DNA of 64,000 bases from Polyangiaceae bacterium (GTDB taxonomy: Bacteria; Myxococcota_A; Polyangia; Polyangiales; Polyangiaceae), in assembly GCA_020633235.1 (NCBI GenBank), contig JACKEA010000009.1:248001-312000 (forward strand). Direction: 5' to 3'. Below, piece after piece: positions 32,387 through 41,285 of this stretch. The notes beneath the pieces were generated by a model. That model had not been told where the DNA came from, ran no database searches, and saw only the letters and a program-made list of their open reading frames with translations. The position numbers and the translations under genes are program-made. How positions within the stretch are numbered: the stretch's first letter is position 1; every line of letters starts with the position of its first letter.

Positions 32387-33787
32387 ATGTTCGCCATCCC
32401 CGGCATCGTGCTCCTGCTGACCGCCATCTACGCGCGGCCTCAAGAGCTCGTGCCGTCCCTGCAGACGTTGCCACTTTTGCACGTGCTGCTCGGCCTCGCG
32501 GTCTTCGGCTACGTGATCGATCTCAGGCTCGGGAACACGAAGCCCAGCTCCACCCCGCTCTTGCCCTGGGTGCTCGCGTTCGTGGGCTGGGGTCTGCTGT
32601 CCGGCATCACGAAGGCATCGTCGCTTCCGATTCAAGCGCGAGAGCTCGCAATTTGCGCGGCGCTCTATCTGCTCATGGCGCACGCCGTGCAGAGTTTTCG
32701 CGCGCTCCAGGTGGTGGCGGGCACGGTGCTCGCGATGGTGATCTTCGTCTCCACCGTTGCCGTGGAGCAGAAGCTTGAACCCACCGGCTGCGTGCAAATC
32801 GACGAGAGCGTGGTGGGTGACACCACCTCGGGCAGCTTCGATGGGCGCCCCTGCACCGTGAGCCACGACTGTTACCTGGGCGAAGCCGAGCCCGGGGCAG
32901 AGTACATGTGCGAGCACATCGGTTGGCTGGGCACGACATCGGTCGGCCGTGGACGCATCCGTTTCCGCGGCATCCTGCAAGATCCCAACGAGCTGGCGCT
33001 GGCGGGCGCCATCGGGCTGCCCCTCGCCTTCGCGCTATCACGCCTCCGCCGCCGCTCATTCTCGCGCAAGGCGGTCTTGCTGCTCACCTTCGCGTTGGTG
33101 GTCCTGGCCGCGGTCTGGTCCCGCTCGCGGGGCGGTCAGATCGTGTTCTTGGCGGTCTTGGCCGTGCCCTTCGCCTGGCGTTTCGGCCTGCGCGGTGTGG
33201 CGCTCAGCGCGCTCTTCGCCGCGCCGCTCTTGCTGCTGGGCGGCCGCAGCGGCAGCGAGGCGGACTCTTCCATGCTGGAGCGCGTGGACTGCTGGGCCGA
33301 AGCGCTGTCCATCTGGCGCTCATTTCCACTGCTCGGTGCCGGCCTCGGCCAGTTCGGTCGCTATCACTACTTGACCGCACACAACTCCTATCTGCTCACC
33401 CTCGCGGAGCTCGGCCCCGTCGGCATGTTCTTGTTCTCCAGCCTGGTGTGGATGGGCTTCAAGATCCCCATCTCCGCTTGGAGAAAGTCCGAAGATCCCG
33501 ACAGCGCGCTGTCCCGAGAAGACGCCCGCGACGTCGTGCGGCCCTGGGCCATGGCGATCACCGCAACCTTTGCCGGACTGGGCGTGGGCATCTTCTTCCT
33601 CTCCTTCGCTTATCACTACGTGCTCTGGATCTACCTGGGCCTTTCGGGCGCACTGTTTTCCGCCATCCGACGCCACGCGCCCGACTTCGCCGTGCGCTAC
33701 GGCATGCGCGACGCCCTGGGCGTGATTGCCGCCAACGGCGTGATCATCGCCGTGGTCTACGTGTACACGCGCCTGGTGCTCTCGTGA
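32387..33787 (+). CDS. O-antigen-ligase/Wzy-type polymerase
   Basis: The 466-residue protein has about ten membrane helices and a large periplasmic loop (about 125-195) with cysteines. The Wzy/WaaL signatures are ILQDPNELALAGAIGLPL and the later GAGLGQFGRYHYLTAHNSYLLTLAELG, with the conserved RGRIRFRG before it. It would join repeat units at the periplasmic face. Loci of this type with a flippase, co-polymerase and OPX use the Wzx/Wzy pathway. The heparinase-like gene starts 68 bp downstream on the same strand. Confidence 0.88.
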   Translation: MFAIPGIVLLLTAIYARPQELVPSLQTLPLLHVLLGLAVFGYVIDLRLGNTKPSSTPLLPWVLAFVGWGLLSGITKASSLPIQARELAICAALYLLMAHAVQSFRALQVVAGTVLAMVIFVSTVAVEQKLEPTGCVQIDESVVGDTTSGSFDGRPCTVSHDCYLGEAEPGAEYMCEHIGWLGTTSVGRGRIRFRGILQDPNELALAGAIGLPLAFALSRLRRRSFSRKAVLLLTFALVVLAAVWSRSRGGQIVFLAVLAVPFAWRFGLRGVALSALFAAPLLLLGGRSGSEADSSMLERVDCWAEALSIWRSFPLLGAGLGQFGRYHYLTAHNSYLLTLAELGPVGMFLFSSLVWMGFKIPISAWRKSEDPDSALSREDARDVVRPWAMAITATFAGLGVGIFFLSFAYHYVLWIYLGLSGALFSAIRRHAPDFAVRYGMRDALGVIAANGVIIAVVYVYTRLVLS

Positions 33788-33855
33788 CGTTTGAATGTCG
33801 GTCCGCCGCGGGCACGACACGCGACGCCGGCACGGCCAATGCAAGGACCCGAGCC

Positions 33856-36003
33856 ATGCGGAGCGCCGTCACGTTGCTCGCGTTGACTCTCGCCGCGGTG
33901 CCCTCTTGCCGGCGCTGCGGCGTGGACCACGCGCAAACGGCACCAGAAGCCGTGACGCCCTTGCCCGCGGCGCGCGCCACCCCGGGCGGCCCCTATCGCT
34001 TGCTCCTCGACGGCGACACCCGCGCACGCCTCCGCGCCGCGGCCGAGGCGAAGACTCCTGCCTGGCGCGTGCTCTCATCCCTGTGCGAGGAGGCCACGGC
34101 GGAGCATCTCGACTCCGGCTACCAGGGCTTTCAGTGGGCCGACGCCCTGGCCAGCACCGCGCTGTGCTGGCACGCGACGCGCGACCCACGTTACGGGCGC
34201 GCTGCCGTCGCGTACTTGAACGCGCTGCTCGACGACCGCTTCGCAGTGGGAGACGAAAGGGGCGGCGAGACCGTCGTGCGCCACGACTCGGGGTACGGGA
34301 TCCGTACCTTTGGCGTGTACTCCGCGCTGGGCTACGACTGGCTGCGGGACGCGCCCGGCATGACGCCGGCACTGCGCGCTCGAACGCGCGCGCGACTCGG
34401 TCAGTGGCTCGGCTGGTACGCGCGTGACGGCTACCTGCGCGACCACGCCCTGTCGAACTACTACTGGGGCTACCTCACGGCGCTCGCGCTTTCGGGTCTG
34501 TCCGCCAGCGGAGAATCCCCGGAAGGAGATCGCTGGCTGGAAGGCGCCAGGACGAAGCTCGAGCACGACGTGCTGCCGGCGTTTCGCGAGCGCTTGCCGG
34601 ATGGCGGCTGGCCCGAGGGCTTTCAGTACGGCGAGTACACGGGACTGGAGATCGGCCTCGTGGTGCGGGCATTCCAGACCGCCGCGGGCATCGATCTACG
34701 AACCGCTCTCCCCTGGCTCGGCACCCTCGCTCGCCATCACAGCCATGCCCTCTTGCCGGACGGGCGCTCGGTCTACGACGGCGGCACCTGGGGCGAGCAT
34801 CCCGCACGCCCGTCGCCGCTGGCCCTTTCCGGCGCGCTCTTGGCATCCGGCACCGACGCCGAAGCGCGCTACATGGTCCGGCACCTGCTGCCGCCGCTCA
34901 CCCGCGAGCACGCCTGGGTGCGGCTGCTGGTGGAGGATCCACGCGCGTCCGAGCGGGATCCTCGCGTCGGTGCGGCGTCGAGCTTGCACCTCCGCGGGCT
35001 GGGCCTGACCTTCGCACGCTCGCGCTTCTCTTCGGACGCGGTGTGGACTTCCTTTCAGGCTGGGCCGTTCCTGGCCATGGATCACCAGGACAAGGACCAG
35101 GGTCATTTCGAGCTGTGGCGCGGGAGCGATGGCCTGGTGGTGGACGGCGGCGACGCGGAAGGCTCGGCCACCATCAACCACAACACGCTGCTGATCGACG
35201 ACCACGAGGACCACATGAACTACACGCCGAACCAAGGCGTGTGGGGCAGCGGCGTGCGCACCACACGCTTCTTCGACGATGGAACGCTGGTCGTGGCCGT
35301 CGGGGACCTCGCGGATGCCTACGCGCCCAAGTGCGCCGCCGAGGGTTGCCCCCGCTCCGTGGAAGGTCTCACACGCACGTTCGTGTACGTTCGCCCAGGG
35401 CTGCTCGTGCTCGACGATCGCGCGCTGCTCGCCAGTGCTGGCTACGGCGTCACTTGGATCGCCCACGTGACCACCCGGCCTACGCTGGGCCGCGCGGCGG
35501 CCAGCGCCAGCGTGGGAGGCTCGCGGGTCGACATGGCCTTTCTCGAGCCCCCCAACGCGATGCTCTCGGCCCCGAAAGAGCCCACGGCGTCCGGAGAAGG
35601 ACCCCACCGTCAGAATCATCCTTGGGGTCCGATGTGGCGCATCGAAGCAAAGAGCCCGATCGGCAGCCGTGAGCGCGGCTTCACCGTGTTCCTCTCCGCC
35701 GGCGCCCGCAGCGCCCCCAAGACGAACGTAACCCGCGTTTCGAGCGCCGGGCTCCGAGGGGGCGTGGCCGCCGGCACCGCCGTGCTGTTCGCCTCCGCAG
35801 AGGGCAAGGGGCACGCCGCGCTCGGCGTCCCGGCGCGCAGCGTTGTCGTCCTCGACCTCGAGCCGGGGCGTCGCTACCGGCTGGAACCCGAGGTCGATCC
35901 GACCAGCTGCTTCGTGTCCGTTCGGCTCACTCCCGATCCTGCGGGCCGCGTCGCGTCGCCCGCCGGCTCCTTACGGGCGACCATCCCCGCCTGCCGGCGG
36001 TGA
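33856..36003 (+). CDS. Heparinase II/III-family polysaccharide lyase-like lipoprotein
   Basis: The 715-residue protein has an N-terminal lipoprotein-like signal (LLALTLAAVPSC), an alpha-barrel-like helical domain (to about 380) and a C-terminal heparinase II/III-type beta-sandwich. Key stretches are FLAMDHQDKDQGHFELWRGS, VDGGDAEGSATINHNTLLID and the aligned catalytic-type Tyr/His region YQGFQWAD and HDSGYGIR. Lyases of this family cleave uronic-acid-containing polymers in the periplasm. Placement between the polymerase and glycosyltransferases suggests it trims or clears the locus' own polymer. That would fit a uronate-containing chain from the nucleotide-sugar dehydrogenase. Specificity is not predictable. 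Confidence 0.82.
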   Translation: MRSAVTLLALTLAAVPSCRRCGVDHAQTAPEAVTPLPAARATPGGPYRLLLDGDTRARLRAAAEAKTPAWRVLSSLCEEATAEHLDSGYQGFQWADALASTALCWHATRDPRYGRAAVAYLNALLDDRFAVGDERGGETVVRHDSGYGIRTFGVYSALGYDWLRDAPGMTPALRARTRARLGQWLGWYARDGYLRDHALSNYYWGYLTALALSGLSASGESPEGDRWLEGARTKLEHDVLPAFRERLPDGGWPEGFQYGEYTGLEIGLVVRAFQTAAGIDLRTALPWLGTLARHHSHALLPDGRSVYDGGTWGEHPARPSPLALSGALLASGTDAEARYMVRHLLPPLTREHAWVRLLVEDPRASERDPRVGAASSLHLRGLGLTFARSRFSSDAVWTSFQAGPFLAMDHQDKDQGHFELWRGSDGLVVDGGDAEGSATINHNTLLIDDHEDHMNYTPNQGVWGSGVRTTRFFDDGTLVVAVGDLADAYAPKCAAEGCPRSVEGLTRTFVYVRPGLLVLDDRALLASAGYGVTWIAHVTTRPTLGRAAASASVGGSRVDMAFLEPPNAMLSAPKEPTASGEGPHRQNHPWGPMWRIEAKSPIGSRERGFTVFLSAGARSAPKTNVTRVSSAGLRGGVAAGTAVLFASAEGKGHAALGVPARSVVVLDLEPGRRYRLEPEVDPTSCFVSVRLTPDPAGRVASPAGSLRATIPACRR

Positions 36004-36006
36004 GTC

Positions 36007-37383
36007 ATGCGCGTCGTGATCGTCTCCTACGCATTCCCCCCTGTCGGCGGCGCGGGGGTACAGCGCATGCTCAAGCTGGCGAAGTACCTTCCCTCCGCCG
36101 GCGTGACGCCCACGATCCTCAGCGTCGACAACGCCTCGGTCCCACTGCGCGACGAAACGCTCTCGAGCGACATCCCAGCTGCCGTCGAGGTGATCCGCGC
36201 CCGCACGCTGGAGCCGGGCTACGCCGCCAAGCAGAGGGCCTGGAGCGCCGCGGCCGACGGCCGAAGGAGCGCTCGGAGCGCCGTCATCGGCATCGCCAAG
36301 CGGCTCCTGGTTCCAGACCCGCAGGTCTTGTGGCTACCGGCCGCGAGTCGCGCGTTGGCGCGCCGCCTGCGCGCGGCCCACGACGACGTCGTGCTGGTGA
36401 GCGGGCCTCCATTCTCGCAGTTCGCCCTGGCGCCGATAGCGCGCCACTTCGGAGCAGCCGTGGTGCTGGACTACCGCGACGAATGGACGACCCTCTCTGG
36501 CGGCATCTACGAGATGGCGGGCGCGTCCCGGAGCGCCAGCGCTGCGCTGGAATCACTGCTGCTGCGCTCTCAAGACGCGATCACGACGGCCACGGCGGCG
36601 TTCCGGGACGGGCTCCTGGCGCGGTTTTCCTTCCTGAGCCCCGAGCGCGTCGTCGCCATCGAGAACGGCTACGATCCAGCGGACTTCCCCCAAGAGCTCC
36701 CAACCCCACCGGACGATCGTCTGGTCGTGACCTACGTGGGCACCGTGTTTCGACTGACCCGAGCCGCGGGCCTTCTCGCCGCAGTGAGGCAGGTCCATGC
36801 ACGGCATCCCGAGCTGGCCGCCCGGCTGGAGGTGCGCTTCGTGGGGCGTATCGTGGACACGGAGGCTCCGTTCTTCGACGGCGTGCCGGGAGTGGTGCGC
36901 ACCGGCTACGTCGATCACTCCGAGGCGGTGATGGAGCAAGCCCGCTGCCACCTGGCACTGTGCCTGCTGGCGGACGTACCCGGCGCCGAGCGTATCTACC
37001 CTGCCAAGATCTTCGAGACCATGGCGCTTCGGAAGCCGTGCCTGGCGTTGTGCCCGACGGGCGCGCTGGCGAAGCTCGTGAAGGCGCACCGTGTGGGCGA
37101 CGTGATCCATCCTGACGACGTGAGCGCCATCGCGCGCTTTCTCGTCGAGCGACTCGTGGCTCACGAAAACGGCACGCTGCAAACGGAAAGTGCGCCCATA
37201 GACGTGGAACGCTTCGACCGCCGCAGGCAAGCGCGTGCCTTCGCCGAGGTGATGGATCTCGCCCGCGAGAATTGCCGCAATCGAGCCCGACCACGCACAG
37301 GTCGCGTCAGTAGCGCTTGGACAACGTCAAGACGTTGGGCGCACCACTACCGTTCGCCGGGACGTAGCTCACCTCGTCCATGA
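36007..37383 (+). CDS. Glycosyltransferase, GT-B family 4
   Basis: The 458-residue GT-B protein starts MRVVIVSYAFPPVGGAGVQRML, a typical family 4 beginning. It has ENGYDPADFP at the domain junction, a VTYVGTVFRLTRAAGLL segment and the RIYPAKIFETMALRKPCLAL donor region. It transfers a sugar to the lipid-linked acceptor. The ATG lies 3 bp after the heparinase stop. The last ~75 bp run past the end of the convergent RsbW-like gene, and the C-terminal ~25 residues (arginine-rich) lie in that overlap and may not be conserved. Confidence 0.87.
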   Translation: MRVVIVSYAFPPVGGAGVQRMLKLAKYLPSAGVTPTILSVDNASVPLRDETLSSDIPAAVEVIRARTLEPGYAAKQRAWSAAADGRRSARSAVIGIAKRLLVPDPQVLWLPAASRALARRLRAAHDDVVLVSGPPFSQFALAPIARHFGAAVVLDYRDEWTTLSGGIYEMAGASRSASAALESLLLRSQDAITTATAAFRDGLLARFSFLSPERVVAIENGYDPADFPQELPTPPDDRLVVTYVGTVFRLTRAAGLLAAVRQVHARHPELAARLEVRFVGRIVDTEAPFFDGVPGVVRTGYVDHSEAVMEQARCHLALCLLADVPGAERIYPAKIFETMALRKPCLALCPTGALAKLVKAHRVGDVIHPDDVSAIARFLVERLVAHENGTLQTESAPIDVERFDRRRQARAFAEVMDLARENCRNRARPRTGRVSSAWTTSRRWAHHYRSPGRSSPRP

Positions 37384-37735
37384 ACGAACGTACGATGTAG
37401 AGGCCCATGCGGGACTCGGGCAACTCGTCCAGCCGAGGCGCGGGGACCGCGCCCAGATCGAAGCTCTGGCCCGTGTCCGACAAGCGCAGCACGATGCCAT
37501 CGTCGTCCATCTCGATCTCAATCTCGACGTTCCCCGACGTGCGCTCCGCGTAGCCGTGGATTGCGATGTTGTTGAACACCTCGCTCACCGCGGACACGAC
37601 CTGAGACGTGAAGTCGTCGTGGCTCGCTTCTTGCGTTCTTTCCCGAGCGGAACAGAACAACTTACAGCTCGAGGCAACCACCCGCAGCACCAAGTCCCGA
37701 TACGGCAGTTGTCCCGGTACGGAGAGCCGAATCAT
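37307..37735 (-). CDS. RsbW-like ATP-binding serine kinase / anti-sigma factor
   Basis: The 142-residue protein is a single HATPase_c_2 domain. The N-box is SEVFNNIAIHGY (about 51-62), the G1 box is LSDTGQSFDLG (about 86-96), and the lid/G2 motif is SRMGLYIVRSF (about 108-118). This is the anti-sigma-kinase architecture of RsbW/SpoIIAB. It would phosphorylate a STAS partner such as that at 17219-17530. No sigma factor gene is in the window, so the controlled target may be a non-sigma protein. Its start codon shares bases with that of the sugar-transferase gene on the other strand, and its 3' end overlaps the preceding glycosyltransferase by 77 bp. Confidence 0.88.
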   Translation of the reverse strand: MIRLSVPGQLPYRDLVLRVVASSCKLFCSARERTQEASHDDFTSQVVSAVSEVFNNIAIHGYAERTSGNVEIEIEMDDDGIVLRLSDTGQSFDLGAVPAPRLDELPESRMGLYIVRSFMDEVSYVPANGSGAPNVLTLSKRY

Positions 37736-38513
37736 GACGACGCTGTCTTTCCATCCGCAGCACGTGACGCTCGCTCGTCACGAACGAAGGATTCCGCTTT
37801 CGGTCAGAGTCGTCAAGCGCAGCATCGATCTCGGATTCGCCGTCACCGGCCTCGCGCTCTCCGCCTGGCTGTTCCCTCTCGTGGCCATCGCAATCGTGCT
37901 CGAGTCTCCCGGCCCCGTGTTCCACCGACAGCGCCGCGTGATCGCGGTGAGGTCACGAGACGCGCACGGCCGGTTGACGTTCCGCGAGCTCGACATGCTC
38001 AAGTTCCGCACCATGCGGGTCGACGCCGAGCGCGACACGGGCGTGGTCTTGGCGGAAGCAGACGACCCGCGCGTCACCCGCCTGGGCAAGCTCCTGCGCA
38101 AGACCCGCCTCGACGAGCTGCCCCAGCTCTGGCACGTGCTCCGGGGCGAAATGAGCCTGGTCGGCCCACGCCCGGAACGACCCGAGCTGCTCGAAAACCT
38201 AGCCCTGGCCATTCCCTACTTCGAGGAGCGCCTGCACGACTGCAAGCCGGGCATCACCGGCTTCGCGCAGGTGAATCTGGGCTACGCCGGCCACGCCCCG
38301 CCGAGCAGTGAGGTGGCGGCTTTCGAGAGCACCCTGGTGAATCCTCTGCATCTGTCGCAGGCTGCGGGCGCTCTCGCCGACGACATGCGCATGAAGCTCT
38401 TGTTCGACGTGGCCTACGTCGCGTCCCTCGAGCGGCTCTCGAGCTACCTGCCGATGGAGCTCGGCATCATCGTCAAGACGCCCTGGGTCATGCTGCGGGG
38501 ATTGGGGCGCTAG
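37734..38513 (+). CDS. Undecaprenyl-phosphate sugar-1-phosphate transferase (WcaJ/WbaP-type)
   Basis: The 259-residue protein has one N-terminal membrane segment (VKRSIDLGFAVTGLALSAWLFPLVAI) and then the bacterial sugar transferase domain. The conserved pieces are SPGPVFHRQRRV, LKFRTMRVDAE, DPRVTRLGKLLRKTRLDELPQLW and GEMSLVGPRPERP. It would start each repeat unit by linking a sugar-1-phosphate to undecaprenyl phosphate. ATG at 37734 is preceded by GGAGAG; a longer frame to 37608 lies antisense inside the RsbW-like gene. It heads the 37.7-40.7 kb operon with two glycosyltransferases. Confidence 0.92.
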   Translation: MTTLSFHPQHVTLARHERRIPLSVRVVKRSIDLGFAVTGLALSAWLFPLVAIAIVLESPGPVFHRQRRVIAVRSRDAHGRLTFRELDMLKFRTMRVDAERDTGVVLAEADDPRVTRLGKLLRKTRLDELPQLWHVLRGEMSLVGPRPERPELLENLALAIPYFEERLHDCKPGITGFAQVNLGYAGHAPPSSEVAAFESTLVNPLHLSQAAGALADDMRMKLLFDVAYVASLERLSSYLPMELGIIVKTPWVMLRGLGR

Positions 38514-38515
38514 CC

Positions 38516-39622
38516 ATGTTCGTGGTCCACGTGCTCTCGTCCTTCGGTCTCGGCGGGCAGGAGCAGGTTGCCCTCGAGCTCGCGCGACGTGAGGCCCTGC
38601 GCGGTCATCGCGTCGTCGGAGTCGCCTTCGCCCCCGGCCCCCTGGAAGAGCGCTTCGCGCGGGCCGGAGTCGTGACGCACGTGCTTCCAAAGCGCGCGCG
38701 CCTCGACCCCACCTTGCCGCTTCGCATCGCCCGCGTCGCGCACGGCGCGGACGTGGTCCACACTCACAATCCACAGGCGTTGGTGTACGGCGCGCCGGCC
38801 GCCTCCCTCGCCCGGGCGGCGCTGGTGCACAGCAAACACGGCCGGAATCCCGACGCCGGGCGCCGGCGCTGGCTCCGGCGCCACGCCGGGCGGCGTGCGG
38901 ACGCCTTCGTCGCCGTCACGCCGGCCCTCGCGGATCTCGCTCGGCGCCATGGCGAGGGCGTCGCGTCACGCATCTTCGTCGTGGAAAATGGCATCGATGT
39001 GTCGCCCTTCGGCCGCGACCCGGAAGCGCGAAACAGCGTGCGTCGAGAGCTCGGCATTCCGTCGCGCGCGTGGGTAGTGGGCAGCGTCGGGCGTCTGTCG
39101 CCGGAGAAGAACCAGCGCCTGCTGCTCGACGCCATGCGCGAGCTCGACGCCACCCTGGTGCTGGTGGGTGACGGACCGCTCCGCCCGGACCTCGAACGCG
39201 CCGCCGGTTCCCGCGTCGTGCTCACCGGGCGACGCGATGACGTGGCCCGCGTGCTCGCGGCCTTCGACGTGTTCGCGCTGTCCTCCGACAGCGAGGGGTT
39301 GCCCCTGGTGCTGCTCGAAGCGCTGGCCAGCGAGCTGCCCGTGATCGCGACGCAGGTGGGCGGCGTTTCCGATCTGATCCACGACGGCCGTACCGGGCTG
39401 TTGGTCCCCGCCGGGGATGTCGTCCGCTTCGCGACGGGGCTCGCGGCGCTCCAACAAGACCCGCCAAAAGCTCGCGCCATGGCGAAAGCCGGGCGTGCCC
39501 TCGTCCACGAGCGCCACGACGCCGAGCGCATGACCCAGCGCTACCTGGCCCTGTGCTCCGAATGCGTGCTCAGCCGCCGCCTCGCCCGAGCCGGCGCCCT
39601 CTCCGGAGCGTTGTCCCGATGA
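38516..39622 (+). CDS. Glycosyltransferase family 4
   Basis: The 368-residue GT-B enzyme begins MFVVHVLSSFGLGGQEQVAL and has an N-terminal acceptor domain. The donor domain has GSVGRLSPEKNQRLLLDA, LVGDGPLR and the SSDSEGLPLVLLEALASELPVIA motif with both conserved glutamates. It lies 2 bp after the sugar transferase and overlaps the next gene as ATGA. It probably adds an early sugar after the priming step. Confidence 0.91.
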   Translation: MFVVHVLSSFGLGGQEQVALELARREALRGHRVVGVAFAPGPLEERFARAGVVTHVLPKRARLDPTLPLRIARVAHGADVVHTHNPQALVYGAPAASLARAALVHSKHGRNPDAGRRRWLRRHAGRRADAFVAVTPALADLARRHGEGVASRIFVVENGIDVSPFGRDPEARNSVRRELGIPSRAWVVGSVGRLSPEKNQRLLLDAMRELDATLVLVGDGPLRPDLERAAGSRVVLTGRRDDVARVLAAFDVFALSSDSEGLPLVLLEALASELPVIATQVGGVSDLIHDGRTGLLVPAGDVVRFATGLAALQQDPPKARAMAKAGRALVHERHDAERMTQRYLALCSECVLSRRLARAGALSGALSR

Positions 39623-40719
39623 CGTACCTGGCCATCCTGCTCTTCGCCCTCGTGCTCTACACCTACCTCGGCTATCCGCTCTTGGTGGCGCTCCTGGCAC
39701 GCCTGTGGCCGAAGCCGAGCGCCCCGGCGGAATTCGAGCCCTCCGTGAGCGTGTGCATTCCCGTACACGACGGCGCGGCCTACCTGCCCGCCAAGCTCGC
39801 CAGCATCGACGCGCTGGAATACCCGAAAGAGAAGCTCCAAGTGCTGGTGTACTCCGACGGCTCCCGGGACGACAGCGCGCGCGTCGCCCGGCGCTCGGAG
39901 CTGGTCACGGTGATCGAGAGCTCGCGCCGCCTGGGCAAACCCACCGCGGTGAATCGCTTGGCGCAGGCGGCCTGGGGCGACGTATTGGTGCTCACGGACG
40001 TACGACAGCCTCTGTCGCCCGGAGCCGTGCGAGCGCTGGTGCGGCAGCTGGCAGATCCCAGCGTGGGCTGCGTCTCCGGGAACCTCGAGCTGGCGGGAGC
40101 CACGGGGGCGGGCATGTACTGGCGCTACGAGCGCTTCATCCGCAGCTCGGAGAGCAAGCTCGGCAGCATGGTGGGCGTGAGCGGCGCGCTCTACGCCGTG
40201 CGCCGCACGGAGATCCCGGTGCTACCGGCGGACGTGATCCTGGACGACATGTACGTTCCGCTTCGCATCGCCCTCGGCGGCAAGCGCATCGTGTTCGAGG
40301 ACACCGCCCGCGCGTACGACGAAGCCGCCGACGACGAACGCGAGTTCCCCCGCAAGGTGCGCACCTTGGCGGGCAACTTCCAGCTGGTGGCGTTGATGCC
40401 AGAGCTGCTCTTGCCCTGGCGCACCCGCGCGTGGCTGCCCCTGGTGTCCCACAAGCTCGCGCGACTGGCCTGCCCTTGGGCGCTCGTCGGCCTACTGCTG
40501 CTGTCGGCCGTGCTGTCCTTCGCGGCCGGCGCTCCCGGCTGGGCGCTGGGCTTCTGGCGTACGCTGCTGCTGGCCCAGCTTGCGTTCTACGTTCTGGCGG
40601 CCCTCGGCGGTCGGGCGGGTCGCCTGGGGGGGCTCGCGCGCACCTTCGTGGTGCTGAACGCCGCCGCGGTCGCGGGCTTGTGGCGCTTCGTGCGCGGCAG
40701 GCAGGCCGTCACCTGGTAG
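39619..40719 (+). CDS. Membrane glycosyltransferase family 2
   Basis: The 366-residue protein has an N-terminal membrane helix, then a GT-A family 2 domain. This has the donor-binding SVSVCIPVHDGAAYLPAKLAS, QVLVYSDGSRDD, a VLVLTDVRQPLSP segment (DxD-like position is TDVR) and DDMYVPLRIALGGK, and three C-terminal membrane helices follow. Such processive-type GT2 enzymes extend chains or transfer sugars at the membrane. ATGA overlap with the preceding gene ties it to the operon, whose end is marked by a hairpin at 40774-40796. Confidence 0.9.
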   Translation: MTYLAILLFALVLYTYLGYPLLVALLARLWPKPSAPAEFEPSVSVCIPVHDGAAYLPAKLASIDALEYPKEKLQVLVYSDGSRDDSARVARRSELVTVIESSRRLGKPTAVNRLAQAAWGDVLVLTDVRQPLSPGAVRALVRQLADPSVGCVSGNLELAGATGAGMYWRYERFIRSSESKLGSMVGVSGALYAVRRTEIPVLPADVILDDMYVPLRIALGGKRIVFEDTARAYDEAADDEREFPRKVRTLAGNFQLVALMPELLLPWRTRAWLPLVSHKLARLACPWALVGLLLLSAVLSFAAGAPGWALGFWRTLLLAQLAFYVLAALGGRAGRLGGLARTFVVLNAAAVAGLWRFVRGRQAVTW

Positions 40720-40773
40720 CCGAACCTGACGTCCATCAAGGGCGTGCGCTCCGCGGTTTGCCTCTCGAAGGGT

Positions 40774-40796
40774 CTTCCGCGAATCCTTTGCGGAAG
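40774..40796 (+). terminator. Hairpin downstream of the glycosyltransferase operon
   Basis: CTTCCGC (40774-40780) pairs with GCGGAAG (40790-40796) across a 9-base loop. There is no T-run, so intrinsic termination is only possible. It sits between the glycosyltransferase operon and osmC. Confidence 0.4.
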
Positions 40797-40843
40797 TTCG
40801 GGGCTCTGTCTTCAGTGACGGGCCCAGCCCGAAGGACGAGGTC

Positions 40844-41272
40844 ATGGATATTCGCATCAGCTTTCCCGGGGGAAAACGCGTCGACGCCCACTTCGGTGGT
40901 CGCGTCGTGCACACCGACCAGAGCCCGGAGCACGGGGGCGAGGGCAGCGAGGCCGAGCCTTTCGAGCTGTTCCTCGCGTCGCTGGCCACCTGCGCCGGCG
41001 TGTACGTGCTCGGGTTCTGCCAAGCGCGCTCGATCCCGACGGACGGCATCGAGCTGTCGCAGCACCACGAATTCGATCCGGAAACCCATCGCCTCACCAA
41101 GGTGGGCATCCAGATTTCCGTCCCCCCGAGCTTCCCCGCGAAGTACGTCCCCGCCCTCGAGCGCGTCGCCGCAAAGTGCACCGTGAAGCGCGTGATCCAA
41201 GAAGCGCCGGAGTTCGTGATCGAGGCCCGCGCTCGCGGCGAGCAGTCCCAGCCGGTCAGCGTCGCACCGTAG
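40844..41272 (+). CDS. OsmC-family protein
   Basis: The 142-residue protein matches the OsmC/Ohr fold. FELFLASLATCAGVYVLGFC carries the first reactive Cys (about residue 50), and the second family Cys is in VAAKCTVKRV (about residue 111). Family members reduce organic hydroperoxides using the paired cysteines. Here the spacing resembles the general OsmC/YhfA group, so peroxidase activity is plausible but not certain. AAGGACGAGGTC precedes the ATG. Single gene between a hairpin and a repeat-bearing gap. Confidence 0.85.
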   Translation: MDIRISFPGGKRVDAHFGGRVVHTDQSPEHGGEGSEAEPFELFLASLATCAGVYVLGFCQARSIPTDGIELSQHHEFDPETHRLTKVGIQISVPPSFPAKYVPALERVAAKCTVKRVIQEAPEFVIEARARGEQSQPVSVAP

Positions 41273-41285
41273 CGTACCTTCGCGC

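Noticed and set aside
32908..33855. Upstream extension of the heparinase-like gene frame
   Set aside because: It runs out of frame through the Wzy gene; the lipoprotein-like signal begins at ATG 33856.
40844..41272. Sec in the OsmC-family gene
   Set aside because: OsmC-like selenoproteins exist, but both family cysteines here are encoded as ordinary Cys codons and the frame is uninterrupted.
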